Positions 15,201 through 25,186 of a stretch of DNA of 64,000 nucleotides are shown one piece after another (the stretch's first letter is position 1; each line of letters starts with the position of its first letter). A program made the position numbers and the translations under genes. The DNA is from Amoebophrya sp. A120 (lineage: Eukaryota; Sar; Dinophyceae; Syndiniales; Amoebophryaceae). Location of the stretch: contig CAJINV010000009.1 in NCBI GenBank assembly GCA_905178155.1, positions 2,643,373 to 2,707,372 on the forward strand, read 5' to 3'. A model generated the notes under the pieces. The model ran no database searches and was not told the DNA's origin. It saw only the letters and a program-made list of their open reading frames with translations.

Positions 15201-18200
15201 TCGTCGCTGACACCGGCCCACTGCTGGGCGAAGCGAAGTCGTTTCCGAAGCTCGTCTGACTCCCACGCCCACTGAAATTCGCGAAGTGCCCGGTCAAACT
15301 CCCGTCCGAAGCGTTGGGGGAGGAATCGGGCAAGTTTCCGAAATCCGGACTGGAAAGCATCAAACCTCCAGAGCCGGTACCAGTTTGATGTTCCTGCTGC
15401 TCGGTTGTAGTCATGCGGCCCGGGATAGAAATTTTCAACGGGTCAACGACGTTTGGGCTGGACGAGAACGACTCGTGATCTTTGGACAGAATCCCCTTTG
15501 GAAACAGCGGTCGCACCTGCTGGGCATGTGTACTGTCCGCTCTGCCGGTCCTAAATCCTATCTGCACATTCGCGGGCGACTGCACACCGTCCTCCGAGAG
15601 CAGGTCATCGAGATCGCCGATACCGGGAATTATAGTAGCACCACCTGCACCACCAGTCGTAAGAACATCCCGACTCTGATTTACCGGACTAGAGGCCAGC
15701 AGACGGAGGTTGGCACGGAGACCTGTGCCTGATGTTCCACCTCCTCCTATCCGGCTGGTTGCATAATTCCCGGCACTTCTCCCAGCTGCTTGGTTCCTGC
15801 CCGGTCTATTCCCTTCGCCGCGCGGATGCTGATTTATGTCATCAACACCATCACCTGTTTCCTGGATGCGCATTTGCATCTCGACGAACTTCTCCTGCGT
15901 CTCCACGTGTTGCCGCATCATTTCCATCCTTTTCGCCTGAGCTTGTTGCTCGTGGGAGAAGGAGCTGAGCATTTTAGTGCCATGTTGAGGTCCACCAGCT
16001 CGCTTCGAGTTCGACCCGCTCGATCTCGAAAAATCCGTCAGCTCCTGCTGCTGGATAATGTTTGCAAAAGCGTTCGCAACTACGCCAGACCGCTGGCTCG
16101 TGCTCCGGTTCCCGGAAAGGGAATATCAAATGTAAAAGTGTCTGGGTCTGGAAGAATGCAACTCGTCATGCCAAATCTGAAGCATGCAAAAATCTGTATG
16201 GCATGACTGCCAAAAGTCGTCCAGTTTTGACCAAGTCGGGAGGGAGTTTCTCATGCAGGATAGGCATGAGAGAGATCGCACAGAATCTGTCATGCTAGGT
16301 CATGCATTCCAGACCTCATGGGTCACGAAAAAGCTGCATGACAAATCGCGCATTCTTCCAGACCCAGACATTTTTACATTTGATAGGGAAGATATGCCAA
16401 CCAAACCGCCGATAGACGTGGGCGTTTGCTCGGTCTTCCTGCTCGATTCCGTCTTCGTCTGGCTTGGCATGGAAATTTCCGACTGCTCTTCCGTCGGGAA
16501 AAGAAGGGAATTGACGTTCAAATTCAAATCGATTTTAGGCGCGGATAACGGCCGAGTTAGTCGTGTAGTAGTAGTTGATCTCATCTTTTTAATGTTCGAT
16601 GGCGCGACGTCGAGAGACACAACTCGCTGTGCCGGCGGTGCAAGAGCTGCGATGTTGTTGGCCGGCGCTTCTCGTTCAATATTTTTCCCGGCATCGAACT
16701 TCGCGTCTGGTAACGGCGACGGGGTAAACGGCTCGAAATCGGATTGCTCTTTTTGAAACTTTCTGACGTCCTGCCAGGCAATTGGGTCCTGGGATTGATG
16801 CACGAGAGCGGGGGACATTGTAGCTATTTGCGGCTCCGCGTCTGGCTCCTCTTCCTGCCCGTGCTCTTGTTGGCCTAGCACTTGCTCTCCGGGTAGAATG
16901 AACCCTTGCTGCTGCCGCTGTGTAGTTAAAGTTATTGTTTTCTTGCTTCTTGCATCAGAAATAAAACGTTCCTCTTTATTGTAGTAGCTACTTCTAATCA
17001 ACGCCTCCCGCACTGCCGGATCTGTGTGATCGAACGGAGCGTCGTGACGGGCGATGCCGATATGTTCTTGCGATGGACCTCCGACACCACCACCTTCCTC
17101 GTCCAAATTGTTGAAGGGCCGGATAATGTTATCCCAAGAAAAAACTGTTTCACTGTGATGGTTTTATTGCAAGATCTGCATCACAAGTTTGCTACACATG
17201 ACACAGAAAAGTTGTCATGCGCGTTTTCCAAGGGAAAACACGCCTAAAAATCCGCTGTGTTCTTGCAGGTGTAGCAAGACAAACACCTTGGTGCTTCGTT
17301 CTCTGCATCACAGGTTCACAGTGAAGCAGTTTTTTCTTGCGATAAATGTAGTCTTTGTCCGAATCAAAATCCTCCATGTTCGTCCTTTTCCGTATCCAGG
17401 AAAAAACGCCCATCCCCATCCAATTTGTCATGCACAGCATGCATGAAGTCCACTATTTGCCATGCAAAAAATGGATGGGGATGGGTGTTTTTTCCTGGAT
17501 ATCCCGCTGCCTCGTACTACTGTTTGCGTTTCCCTCCGCAGCTGCTCCCGCCTGCTGCGGCCCCTTGCGGTTGTCGTACTGCCCGATCTTGTTCCACAAA
17601 CCTTGGATAAAGTCGTTTGGATGGGTTATCAAGGATACCGCTCCAGACCAAACTACGTCGTACCAATCCAAAGGGATCTCTGGGCCGGATTTTACCGATT
17701 TAGAATTTGAGGGTCTTGAACTCGATTTGTCGTGGGGAGGATCTTCGGGGGCCTCGTCCCCTACAGAGGCCGACGCATCGAAAGTTCTTTTCCTTTCAGG
17801 CAACATGGGAGCTGTTTGGCTCGCGCCGACCCCATAGTTTTTCGTAGTCGTGGTCCCTGTAGAGGTTGTGAAGTCGTGCTGTGTGGAGGTCATAATTTGC
17901 AGCCGAGAGGAGGACTGTTCCTCTCCTTTAGCACCTCGTGAAGACCGATTCTGATCTTCCAAATTCGCTGTGTAATTCAACGCCTGTTGAATCATCGATC
18001 CAGACGGGACGCCACCGGGCAAATCGTCACAATCATCTGCTTCTGCCCCCTTGTTCGTGTTTACATTTACAACAGCTTCCGGTACTGCAGACGAGGATGA
18101 AAAGTGTTTCTCCTCGGTTAACGGCCCTTGATCCGAATTCTGGCTGTTCAGCGAGCTTCTACTGGTGTTACTGGACTCGTGCGGGGAGAAGGAGAAGGCT

Positions 18201-21200
18201 GGGTCCGATGCGCTTCTGTGCTGCACGACTTGCACAACGTTCTCCGTGCTGGAATTCTGGGAGGAGGAATTTGTTTTCGGCGTATTCTTCTGCTGGACCT
18301 GGGTCAACATCGTGTTAGACTTGTTAGAACTTGCTTGTTTCTTTCTGCTTGCAATTGCTGCCGTCCCGGAGGTGCCTTGTTGGCTACCGCCACGACCACC
18401 TCCGCCGGCTCCTGGTGCCTCGTCTGCAAATGAAGATTCTCCTCCAGCAACATCTTGTGCTGCTGTTGTAACACCAGAAGCCACAATGTCCTCCTCCTGA
18501 TCTTTCTTTGCCTCCTTCCATTTGCACCTCCGTCCGAACAGAATCAGCACCAGCTCGTGCTCACACCCCGCTTGCTGCTTATGCAATACAAATTTCTCGT
18601 ACACGACGTACAAAATGCATCACACATAATTTCGCCATACTCAGAATGTAACACTTGTCATGCTGATTAGCATCGCAGGCAAGGTCTGTTATGCAGACTC
18701 CATATTTTTTGTATACTGTATGAGAGCGTTTGAGCAATTAATTTTTCCGCAATTCAAAAAATCGCGTATTTAAGATTAAGGTATCTGTCAATCCCCACGG
18801 TATGATCGTTTTTGCAGTCGCCGTTGCGGAGTGGAAAAGCTGGTGTCTCCGGTGCCGGTTTTGGGTGAGTTATGCAATGAGATAAATAGGGAGATTCCAA
18901 CTTGAGCTAGCTAATTTAGGTATCTTGGTATGTATGTTTTTGATGTAGATATTGATGGCGTTAGGATACGCATTTAGATTAGACCAAGCGACGACCCTTT
19001 GAAGACCGGCGATTTGACGTCGCGGGGCCCCGTGCACGGGGCCCCGCGACGTCTTGGCCACCGTCTTACCTGGCTACCTAGGAAGCAACCTCCAGAAGGC
19101 AGCTGAATAGCGGCCGCAGTTCTTGATTTGTCATGCATAAATACTTCTATCTTAATTAGCTAGCTCAAGTTGGAATCTCCCGTATTTGACAACCATACCT
19201 TACAGCCGGATCACCAAACAACCGGATCATCAGGCTTCGACATCACCAGCGTGGCGGCGGCGATAAAAGAAACAAAATGGAATGATTTTATTACAAAAAT
19301 CTATTTTTTGAATTGCGGAAAAATTAATTGCTCAAACGCTCTCATATACTGTACGTCGTGCACAACGGGAAATTTACTGTGGATACTTCTGCCGTTCGAT
19401 GCACTCTTTAAGAAACCGCAGCATGTGGTGCAGGATCATCTCACCAGAGGAACTGTATTCGTAGATCTCTTTCGAGACTTCGATGAACATGTAGATCTCC
19501 GCGGCGGTCGACCGGAAGGAGATTTCTGTCTTCTCCGTCACAAGACCGGTTAGCAACTTCGGCGGTTTGGGCTTCGGCTTCGCTGCTATTCCATCTTGAT
19601 GCGACTCGGTCGGTGATGGTTGAGCGGACACGATATTGGACGAGGTCCCAGCGGGAGATGAAGCTGCCACCACGGCGGCGGCTCCCCCGACGACCGGGGA
19701 TGGCATCGGTGGCGTTCCACCGCCAGCTGAAGTGGTTGATCCCTGCCCGGATTTTGACTTCGAAGCAAGGGCTGCTCTGATTCCAGTCTGAAGATCCTTC
19801 GTGTTAGAAGTACTACCATCATTTTGCGCAGAATTATCTTCCACGTCCATGATCGCCACACTTGTCGCCAGCGCGTGCTCCACCAAGTAATCGGACTCTG
19901 GCGGGTTAAATCCCTGGTAGAAAACCGGTGCGATACCGGATTGCTGGAGATCTAGTAGCGATTTCTGGTAGTACCAAATATCGCGCTTGCTCATCTGCCG
20001 TCTCGCAGTTAGCGTGATTTCCAAATTCTCCAGAGTGTACTTCTTCTCCTCCTCCAATGGGATCAAAATCAGTTCCAACGAGTTTTCTGACAGTTGTAAA
20101 GTGGAGAGATTTAGATTCAGGAAGTTCTGTTGCTGTTGCTGCATAAACTCAATGTCCTTCGCATTCGGGTTGGCAACATTCGTTTGCGAAAACATCTATG
20201 CATTGCAAATATGCCTGGGTCTGGAATAAACTTGTGATGCTAATTTATGAATTGTGGGGTCACTATAATAGGCAGCCACGCATGAGAAGTTTCTGGGCCC
20301 CCTTGTGTTCTTTCGCTTTCCGCATGACAAACTACATTTTTGCATGACACGCAAGAGGCTCTTTTCGTGCTCACGCATTACAGCTTCACTAGTGATGAGA
20401 GACACGCATGACAAATAACTTGCATTCTTCCAGAACCAGACACATTTGCATTGGATAACATCCCTCCCGGCGCGCCCGACGGGTTCACGACAATCGTGTT
20501 TGCGCCGGGGATATCAAATGCAAATATGTCTGGGTCTGGAAAGTTGCAACTTGTGATGCTGCCTTTGGATTCTACACAGAATCTGTTTCGCGTGACCAGC
20601 AAAAGAGGTCCGCTTTTTGTTACACGGAGAGGGCATTTCTCATGCAGTACAGGCATCACAAAGCCCTCAACAAATCTGTGATGCTAGGGCATGCATCAGA
20701 GACATCAGAGGTCATGCTAAATATGCATTACAAGCGCTGTTTTTTTTCCAGACCCAGACATTTTTGCATTTAATAGGGGAGTTGGTTGACAATCCCCTGC
20801 GGCCCGATCGCGATTGAGCTGTACCTGGCGTTTAGACTGTATCAAGTGCAAAAGTGTCTGGGTCTGGAAGATTCTGAGACTTGTCACGCACGTTTTGCAT
20901 GAGCCTTGATGTCTGTGACGCATGCCCTAGCATCACAGATTTTTTGAGGGCTTCTTGATGCCTATTCCGCATGACAAATGCCCTCTCGTCCGCGGAGCAA
21001 AAAACGCGTTCCCTTTGCTGCTCATGCAATACAGATTTTTTTGGAATCCAAATGCAGCATCACAAGTTGCCTTCTTCCAGACCCAGACACTTTTGCATTT
21101 GATAGACTGTCGTAGCTGGCATTGTTTTTGTTGTCCGGATTCCCGAGGTCCTGGATCCGGTTCTTTTTCATGACCTGCTCGAAATTCCGATACAAAAATT

Positions 21201-24200
21201 TCCAATCAAAAGCCGCCTGGGCGAGTTTGGTGTCGATGGAAATCGCCGCGTTGTTGTTGGACTTAGGGAAGGAGGTGATGAGATTGAAGTTCGCGTAGGA
21301 ATAGGGGTCGGTGGAAATCAAGACGGTGGATGGTTGGTTTTGTTGTGATGTAGAAGTCAAAGAGGTCGAAGCGGCTCCAGAGCCCAGGCCCCCGCTAGTG
21401 CTGGAAGAAGTTGCACCACCGGTAGTTGTACTACCAAAAGAACTGCTCGGCGGCCCGCCTCCAGGACCACCATATCCCACGAAAAAAGTGTTACAGTTAC
21501 ACATTTGTAGCCAATTCAGCAACTGCATGAGAGAGAAAACTTGTAATGCAGAAATCCTACGGGAAAACAGCTATGAAACGAGGCTCCTATGCATATCCGG
21601 CATGACAGAGCTTGTCTGTCTTGCTTGGCCTGCAACACAATGCGTAACTGTAACACTTTTTTCTCACGATACACCACCGTACAAATTCACTGCCGAGTCC
21701 ACCATCATTTCTGGTTCTGCGCGGATATGGAAGCGTCAGGATTGAAATCGTCAAAGTTGAAATAATTTCTCATGCATAAAATGCAAGGCATGAAGTGCCT
21801 GTCTTGCCGGGATGGCAAGTGAGGCCGACTGTCAGCCTGTTTAGGGTTTGAAATAGAGCTGCTAAAGTAGCATGGCAAAAGCCTTCTTCTATCCCTAAAC
21901 AGCATGACAAACCGGATTTAGACGGTGCCGAAATTTGTCATGCGCCGCTTGGAAATTGGGCTTCCAACTGGTATCGATTTTCTGCATTACAACTTACTTC
22001 AATTTTGACAAAGATTTCAAACCTGACACTTCCATAGCGGAACAGCAAATAGTTGTCCCGGTCTGCTTCAAACTGCAAGCGGTACAACCGTATGCATTGC
22101 AAAAGTATCGTAAGTACAAATTGCATTACAAATCTTATCAGAAAGAAAAATGGACTTTGTAATGCTAATTCAGGTAAAAAGGTAGGTTTGTCATGCAAGA
22201 TTGCAATTAGTACGAGTACGATACTTTTGCACAGGATAAACCGACCGACTTTCAACGATCGGATTCTGGTTTTGTCAAAAAGCAGGGACTGGCGGTACCC
22301 GGTTGGTAGGGTAGAGTCTTTAGAAACGCTCGGACCTCCAGAGGCTGCAGAAGAAAGCAGAGCGCCGGCGCTGCTAGTGGTAGCCGAGGACGAAGCAACA
22401 TTCGCGGCAGCGGAAGCCGTATCAAATGTAAAAGTGTCTGGGTCTGGAAGAATGCAAGATTTGTGACGCAGCTTTTCCATGACCCATGAGGTCTGGAATG
22501 CGAGACCCAGCGTGACAGATTTTTTGAGGTCTCTATCATGCCTTTCCTGCATGAGAAACTCCCTCTCAACTTGGTCAAAAGCGGACAGCTTTTGGTACTC
22601 ACGCAACACATCATCATCATGTAGTGGACACCCGCTCCCAGCGCCACAGGTCAAGGATCCCCTCCCCGGGGGGTGGGCGAGGAAGCACTTTCGGCGACCT
22701 CAACATACAAAAGCCGAGCGCTACCACGGCAAGTCGCCCCAATACAAGTGCCAACCAGTCGGGAGCTACCCACCACACCTGATCAGCACAACCCGGCCAG
22801 CTAGCCGAGCGCGACAGCCCAACATACAGAACGATCCAGGACCCGACCCATAATTTTACGCCATAAGTTTTTGCTCTCACGGAAGAGACGACGTACCCCT
22901 TTGGGCTAAGGGGCGAGACTCTCCCTTAAGCCGCAACCCCACCCGGACAGGGGAGGCTGGACCATTTGTGCCTTACCTGCGGCACGGACGAAAAAGGCAA
23001 GGGCCGCGGACCACAGACGTCAAACCATTGGCCAGTTGTTTGTCACTGCTGACTGGCAACCCACCTGGGGCACAGCGACAACTTAAAGGTTTAGTTTGTG
23101 CGTGGCAGTCTTAGTGCAACTACTTGACTTATTCTGCAACAGAAGCAAAGGGGGAGAGGGGGGGCGGGGGTCTTACGCCAGAGTCGCGACGGGACTTACC
23201 TGGACGTAGGGTGCCTGGCAATCCCCTACTAACCCCATAACCCTTGCGCGCCCGTAACTTCGTCTTCGTCAGCACCGCGGCCAGGAATTTCGACACACCA
23301 TTTCCAGCATGGCGGCCGCCGTTTGTACGAAGTCCCACACGCAACTCCGTGGCCAGAAAGTCCGATACGAATCTTTCACGCCATGTCCATGGCGGCGGTA
23401 AGACTGCGCGTCGTGCCTGGTTAGCTCGTGATAGTCGTGCTGGAGTTGCTCGTGGTAGTCGTGCTGGTGTGCTGCAGTTGCTCGTGGTAGTCGTGCTGGT
23501 GTGCTGCAGTTGCTCGTGGTAGTCGTGCTGGTGTGCTGCAGTTGCTCGCGGTAGTCGTGCTGGTTAGCGTGACAGTCGAGGACGAAGTTGGAAATTGTGG
23601 CTCTCGAAACCGTCGAAAGTGTTTCAGAAAACGTGTAAATCTCGACCGGTCGGGCGCGCTTCCTTTTGGTTTGGCGTCGTAGTACTCGATGCCGCTGCAC
23701 TCGCAAAAGTTGCCTTCAGTCCTAGTCTAGCATGACAAGTTGGACACTGCAAGTTAGCGAAGTTTGTACATGTACAGGAAATTTACCTTGCATAAGGGGC
23801 ACTCCGTGTCTATGATCGCGATAGGGAGGAGCGTCGCGCAGAAGAGTTTCACGAAGCCCGTTCACTTCATGACCTCCAAATCGTAGCCGTAGGATTGAAA
23901 TTCTTGCAGCAGCGACTGTGAATTTCGGGCGCGGAAGGGCGTTTGCTTGTTAAACCGCCAGGTCCACACCGAGAAAATCCAGAGATTGGCGATCGCTTGC
24001 GCCAGGACGACTAGGATGGCGCCCAACGCACGGCTGTCTTCCTTCGGAATCTGCATCTTGGGCAAAACGCCGTCCTCTTCCCCGATCAGGAAGAGAGGGA
24101 GGACGCAGGCCATGTTGAGGAATGAATGTTGGAGCTAAAAAGGATAGAAGTGCACAACTTCAAGAACTTCTAGGTTGTAGACCGAATAGCGCCGGTGTCT

Positions 24201-25186
24201 GACCAAATGTAGATGGTCCTACTTGGAAAAAAATGAAAAAAAAAAACAATGGAAGCTACACAACAGACGACACTATCACTAACCTTGCTCCTCGTGCGCC
24301 TGTCTCATTAGTGTTGAGGCAGAAAATTATAAATCACAATGCTTGAGCCAAAAATAAATCACACAGATTTTTTTTGCATCATTCGGATTTAGCATGACAA
24401 GTTCTAATCTTCCAGACCCAGACATTTTTACATTTGATAAGCCGATGACGGGCCGCCCTGTGCGCCGCCGGAGGAGGTGGAAGAGGAGGCAGCTGCACCT
24501 GGAGTTGTTTGTAATGCAAGAATACTATAAAGGTCTTACTGCAAACTTGTCGCGCTCATCATGCTGATCGATGATGCTCAAGCTCATGCAAAGAAATACA
24601 TATAAGGCATCGCGTTTAATTGGTCTAATGGTAATGCGCTCCTCAGCGGCAGGAGAATTACAATTATCTCTGTTCTTGTTTCGTACCTGCCCCACCAGTA
24701 ACACCTCTTCCTCCCTTGCCGTCCTTTTTCGACGCCGGGTCGTCTTCATCATCTTCTGCTATCCGGTCTTTCGCGTAAACCTCGTGCGTGGTAAATTTGT
24801 GCGCCCGCGGGGTCGCAGCTTCTTCCCCCGTGGGCCCGGCAATTTGTTTCGCCGCCGCGGTTTGGTTGAACCGAGCGGGGTATGCATTGCAAATACGTCC
24901 GGGTCTGGAAACTTGTAATGCTGGGTTGGGAATGGTGAATGCTCTGCAATGCACAGCCAAGCACGAGAGGTTGTATCTGCGCTGCTTAGTGCTGTTGCAG
25001 ATTCTGCATGGCAGGCTGCGTTTTTGCATCACAAGGAAAAGAGTATCTTCTTGGACGCGCATCACAAGTTCTTCAGTCATGCCAGACAAGCATGACAAAC
25101 CTCGCATCCACCTTCCAGACCACCCAGACATAGATATTTGCATTTCATACGGCGATGGTGATTTGAGGACGGTTGAAACGACCCAT
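253..25186 (-). CDS. IML1: Giant Iml1/DEPDC5-like GATOR1 subunit (C-terminus outside window)
   Basis: Iml1/DEPDC5 is the GATOR1 subunit that restrains TORC1 under amino-acid shortage. I start at the ATG at 25186 (MGRFNRPQITIA), which is in frame with everything below. Joining 33 exons gives about 5,120 residues without a stop. Family matches in order: LVTEKTEISFRSTAAEIYMF near residue 550, HELVLILFGRR near 620, LEALNLALDAFEHH..TGQG and ARCFLICFRDRPLHRVPLVL near 1650-1730, SRQLFEDLVGTRLVCGMQLF near 3670, NWELSYSANTDQIFI near 3830, RLRSVLRSIVFVLVP near 4755. These follow the DEPDC5 order (N-terminal, SABA-like, SHEN-like parts). The DEP domain and C-terminal domain are not seen and should lie left of the window. 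Long Ser/Gly/Thr/Ala-rich linkers make it about three times the usual ~1,600 residues. It holds 31 internal introners plus one GT-AG intron; a further introner at the left edge follows the last visible exon. Confidence 0.82.
981..1118. mobile_element. Introner, family B
   Basis: Flanking repeat CTTCG on both sides. Removal joins NAPK to KKPS in the IML1-like frame. Confidence 0.85.
1652..1890. mobile_element. Introner, family C
   Basis: Flanking repeat TGGCA. Removal joins HPLP to AATPA in the IML1-like frame. Confidence 0.85.
1961..2216. mobile_element. Introner, family A
   Basis: Flanking repeat CAGAAA (six bases; the left end reads GTCAAATG in place of TATCAAATG). Removal joins KRVF to CQPD. 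Confidence 0.82.
2253..2510. mobile_element. Introner, family A
   Basis: Flanking repeat CCCGT. Removal joins YVKR to ESWT. Only 36 exon bases separate it from the element at 1961-2216. Confidence 0.85.
3166..3488. mobile_element. Introner, family H
   Basis: Ends TATTGTGAGGAAAAATCCCC and its complement; flanks AGGAG/AGTAG. Removal joins PGLL to DPTA. Confidence 0.8.
3714..3859. mobile_element. Introner, family B
   Basis: Flanking repeat ATTCG. Removal joins VSYE to YVLR. Confidence 0.87.
3903..4150. mobile_element. Introner, family C
   Basis: Flanking repeat TGCTC. Right end mutated to GAACGCCTTA. Removal joins LAKE to QKQH. Confidence 0.85.
4222..4484. mobile_element. Introner, family A
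   Basis: Flanking repeat TGCGC. Removal joins AKAA to QHTM. Confidence 0.85.
5091..5396. mobile_element. Introner, divergent family F
   Basis: Ends TATGAAGGCCTCAGGTTGGA and GAGGCTTTCATA; flanks GCAGC/ACAGC. Removal joins NELL to QMNE. Confidence 0.78.
5714..5862. mobile_element. Introner, family B
   Basis: Flanking repeat CCTCC. Removal joins TSGE to ELNV. Confidence 0.87.
5924..6208. mobile_element. Introner, family G (intact reference copy)
   Basis: Flanking repeat TGCGA. Removal joins HENS to QYLM. Uninterrupted 285-bp copy that shows what is inserted in the element at 48020-49270. Confidence 0.87.
6812..6961. mobile_element. Introner, family B
   Basis: Flanking repeat TCAGT. Removal joins NWEL to SYSA within a conserved Iml1 motif. 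Confidence 0.88.
7369..7577. mobile_element. Introner, family D
   Basis: Flanking repeat CAGCC. Removal joins YNAG to AGVT. Confidence 0.86.
8265..8522. mobile_element. Introner, family A (opposite orientation to 37332 copy)
   Basis: Flanking repeat TTGCT. Interior reads AAAATCTGTGTTGCAT, the reverse complement of the arrangement at 37332-37593. Removal joins EHQQ to TLSH. Confidence 0.87.
9806..10014. mobile_element. Introner, family D
   Basis: Flanking repeat TTGTT. Removal joins VAEQ to GTLN. Confidence 0.86.
10127..10276. mobile_element. Introner, family B
   Basis: Flanking repeat TCACA. Removal joins GNIV to SRTT. Confidence 0.87.
10800..11034. mobile_element. Introner, family C
   Basis: Flanking repeat TCCAC. 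Removal joins EVRV to EQHQ. Confidence 0.87.
13421..13575. mobile_element. Introner, family B
   Basis: Flanking repeat GTTGT. Removal joins APHN to YAYA. Sliding the borders through the repeat never gives GT..AG. Confidence 0.88.
13696..13804. mobile_element. Introner, family E (109 bp)
   Basis: Flanking repeat CCGAC; long near-perfect inverted ends with CATCCCCATCC stem. Removal joins LSLV to GAPT. Confidence 0.88.
16124..16385. mobile_element. Introner, family A
   Basis: Flanking repeat GGGAA. Removal joins GISS to LSGN. Confidence 0.87.
17130..17344. mobile_element. Introner, family D
   Basis: Flanking repeat AATGT. Removal joins KDYI to IRPF. Confidence 0.87.
17393..17501. mobile_element. 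Introner, family E
   Basis: Flanks TTCCG/TCCCG. Removal joins RQRE to RTNM. Only 48 exon bases from the previous element. Confidence 0.86.
18889..19181. mobile_element. Inner inverted-repeat element within the nested transposon
   Basis: Perfect 28-bp inverted repeats starting GGGAGATTCCAACTTGAGCT bound 293 bp. No clear flanking duplication, so it may be a second insertion or an internal part of the outer element. Confidence 0.65.
19016..19053. repeat. 38-bp perfect palindrome
   Basis: GACGTCGCGGGGCCCCGTG followed by its exact complement, at the centre of the inner inverted-repeat element. Would form a very stable GC-rich hairpin. Confidence 0.9.
20197..20457. mobile_element. Introner, family A
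   Basis: Flanking repeat ACATC. Removal joins PGGM to FSQT. Confidence 0.86.
20512..20775. mobile_element. Introner, family A
   Basis: Flanking repeat GGGGA. Removal joins NQLP to GANT. Confidence 0.87.
20840..21104. mobile_element. Introner, family A
   Basis: Flanking repeat GACTG. Removal joins SYDS to LNAR. Third family-A copy within 910 bp, separated by exons of 54 and 64 bp. Confidence 0.87.
21473..21671. mobile_element. Introner, family D variant
   Basis: Ends TATCCCACGAAAAAAGTGTT; flanking repeat CACCA. Removal joins NLYGG to GPGG. Confidence 0.85.
21726..22036. mobile_element. Introner, family F
   Basis: Flanking repeat GCGGA. Removal joins YLLFR to AEPE. Confidence 0.87.
22091..22238. 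mobile_element. Introner, family B
   Basis: Flanking repeat AACCG. Removal joins KVGR to LYRL. Confidence 0.87.
23429..23564. repeat. 32-bp tandem repeat
   Basis: Unit begins GTGCTGGTGTGCTGCAGTTG at 23461, 23493 and 23525 with partial units on each side. Lies within the retro-insertion. Confidence 0.85.
23795..24113 (-). pseudogene. DoxX-like small membrane protein, retrocopy inside an introner
   Basis: ATG at 24113 opens 83 codons (MACVLPLF..) with one hydrophobic segment (LGAILVVLAQAIANLWIF) followed by TPFRARNSQSLLQEFQSYGY, which resembles the FR-x-N-x(n)-L-x-E-F-x-x-Y-G stretch of DoxX-like proteins. An in-frame TGA at 23862-23864 ends it, yet the same frame continues with TGFVKLFCATLLPIAIID, again DoxX-like; the TGA may be a TGG (Trp) changed to stop. 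At 23794 the reading is cut by one end of a family-L introner (GGAAATTTAC..CATA) whose partner end I cannot find. Upstream, at 24342-24355, sits a spliced-leader-like relict. The family call rests on short motifs only. Confidence 0.42.
24342..24355 (-). other. Relict spliced-leader end
   Basis: Read on the minus strand this is ATTTTTGGCTCAAG. The last 12 bases match the 3' part of the dinoflagellate spliced leader (..ATTTTGGCTCAAG). It lies 18 nt inside the 5' boundary of the 22611-24360 insertion, about the length of a full leader. An encoded leader relict marks an mRNA that was reverse transcribed and reinserted. Confidence 0.55.
24499..24686 (-). other. Canonical GT-AG intron in IML1-like gene
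   Basis: Minus-strand exon ..ACTGGTGGGGCAG|GTACGAAA runs to ..CAACTCCAG|GTGCAGCTGCC. Removal of 188 bp keeps the frame (TGGA|G|AAASSS). There is no terminal inverted repeat and no flanking duplication, so it is an ordinary spliceosomal intron. Confidence 0.6.
24881..25149. mobile_element. Introner, family A
   Basis: Flanks CGGGG/CGGCG. Removal joins the first exon (MGRFNRPQITIA) to ARFNQTAAAK. Confidence 0.83.

Larger units (their letters stand above)
18721..19344. mobile_element. Nested TIR transposon, 9-bp target duplication
   Basis: Perfect 42-bp terminal inverted repeats starting TGAGAGCGTTTGAGCAATTA, flanked on both sides by TATACTGTA (18712-18720 and 19345-19353). No transposase frame inside 624 bp, so a non-autonomous (MITE-like) element. 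Confidence 0.85.
18580..19385. mobile_element. Introner, family L, with two nested insertions
   Basis: Ends TATGCAATACAAATTTCTCG and GGGAAATTTACTGTGGATA; flanks CTGCT/CTTCT. Removal of all 806 bp joins ERQK to QAGC just before the Iml1 motif HELVLILF. The interior is split by the element at 18721-19344. Confidence 0.85.
22611..24360 (-). mobile_element. Retrocopy-like insertion inside introner (spliced-leader relict, ATG-repeat tail)
   Basis: 1,750 bp between duplicated ACACA (22606-22610, 24361-24365). On the minus strand it starts with a leader relict, carries the DoxX-like frame, and ends in a (ATG)n tail. Its last 70 bases recur at 50743-50812 as a solo copy. No reverse transcriptase frame is visible. 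Confidence 0.6.
22420..24439. mobile_element. Introner, family A, enlarged to 2 kb by a retro-insertion
   Basis: Normal family-A ends with flanking repeat AGCCG, but 2,020 bp long. The interior matches the copy at 37332-37593 up to 22610 and again from 24361. Removal of the whole joins PSSA to SAAA in frame. Confidence 0.85.

Noticed and set aside
24606-24680. tRNA-like A-box (TGGTCTAATGG)
   Set aside because: No matching B-box or cloverleaf follows, and the stretch lies in a GT-AG intron.
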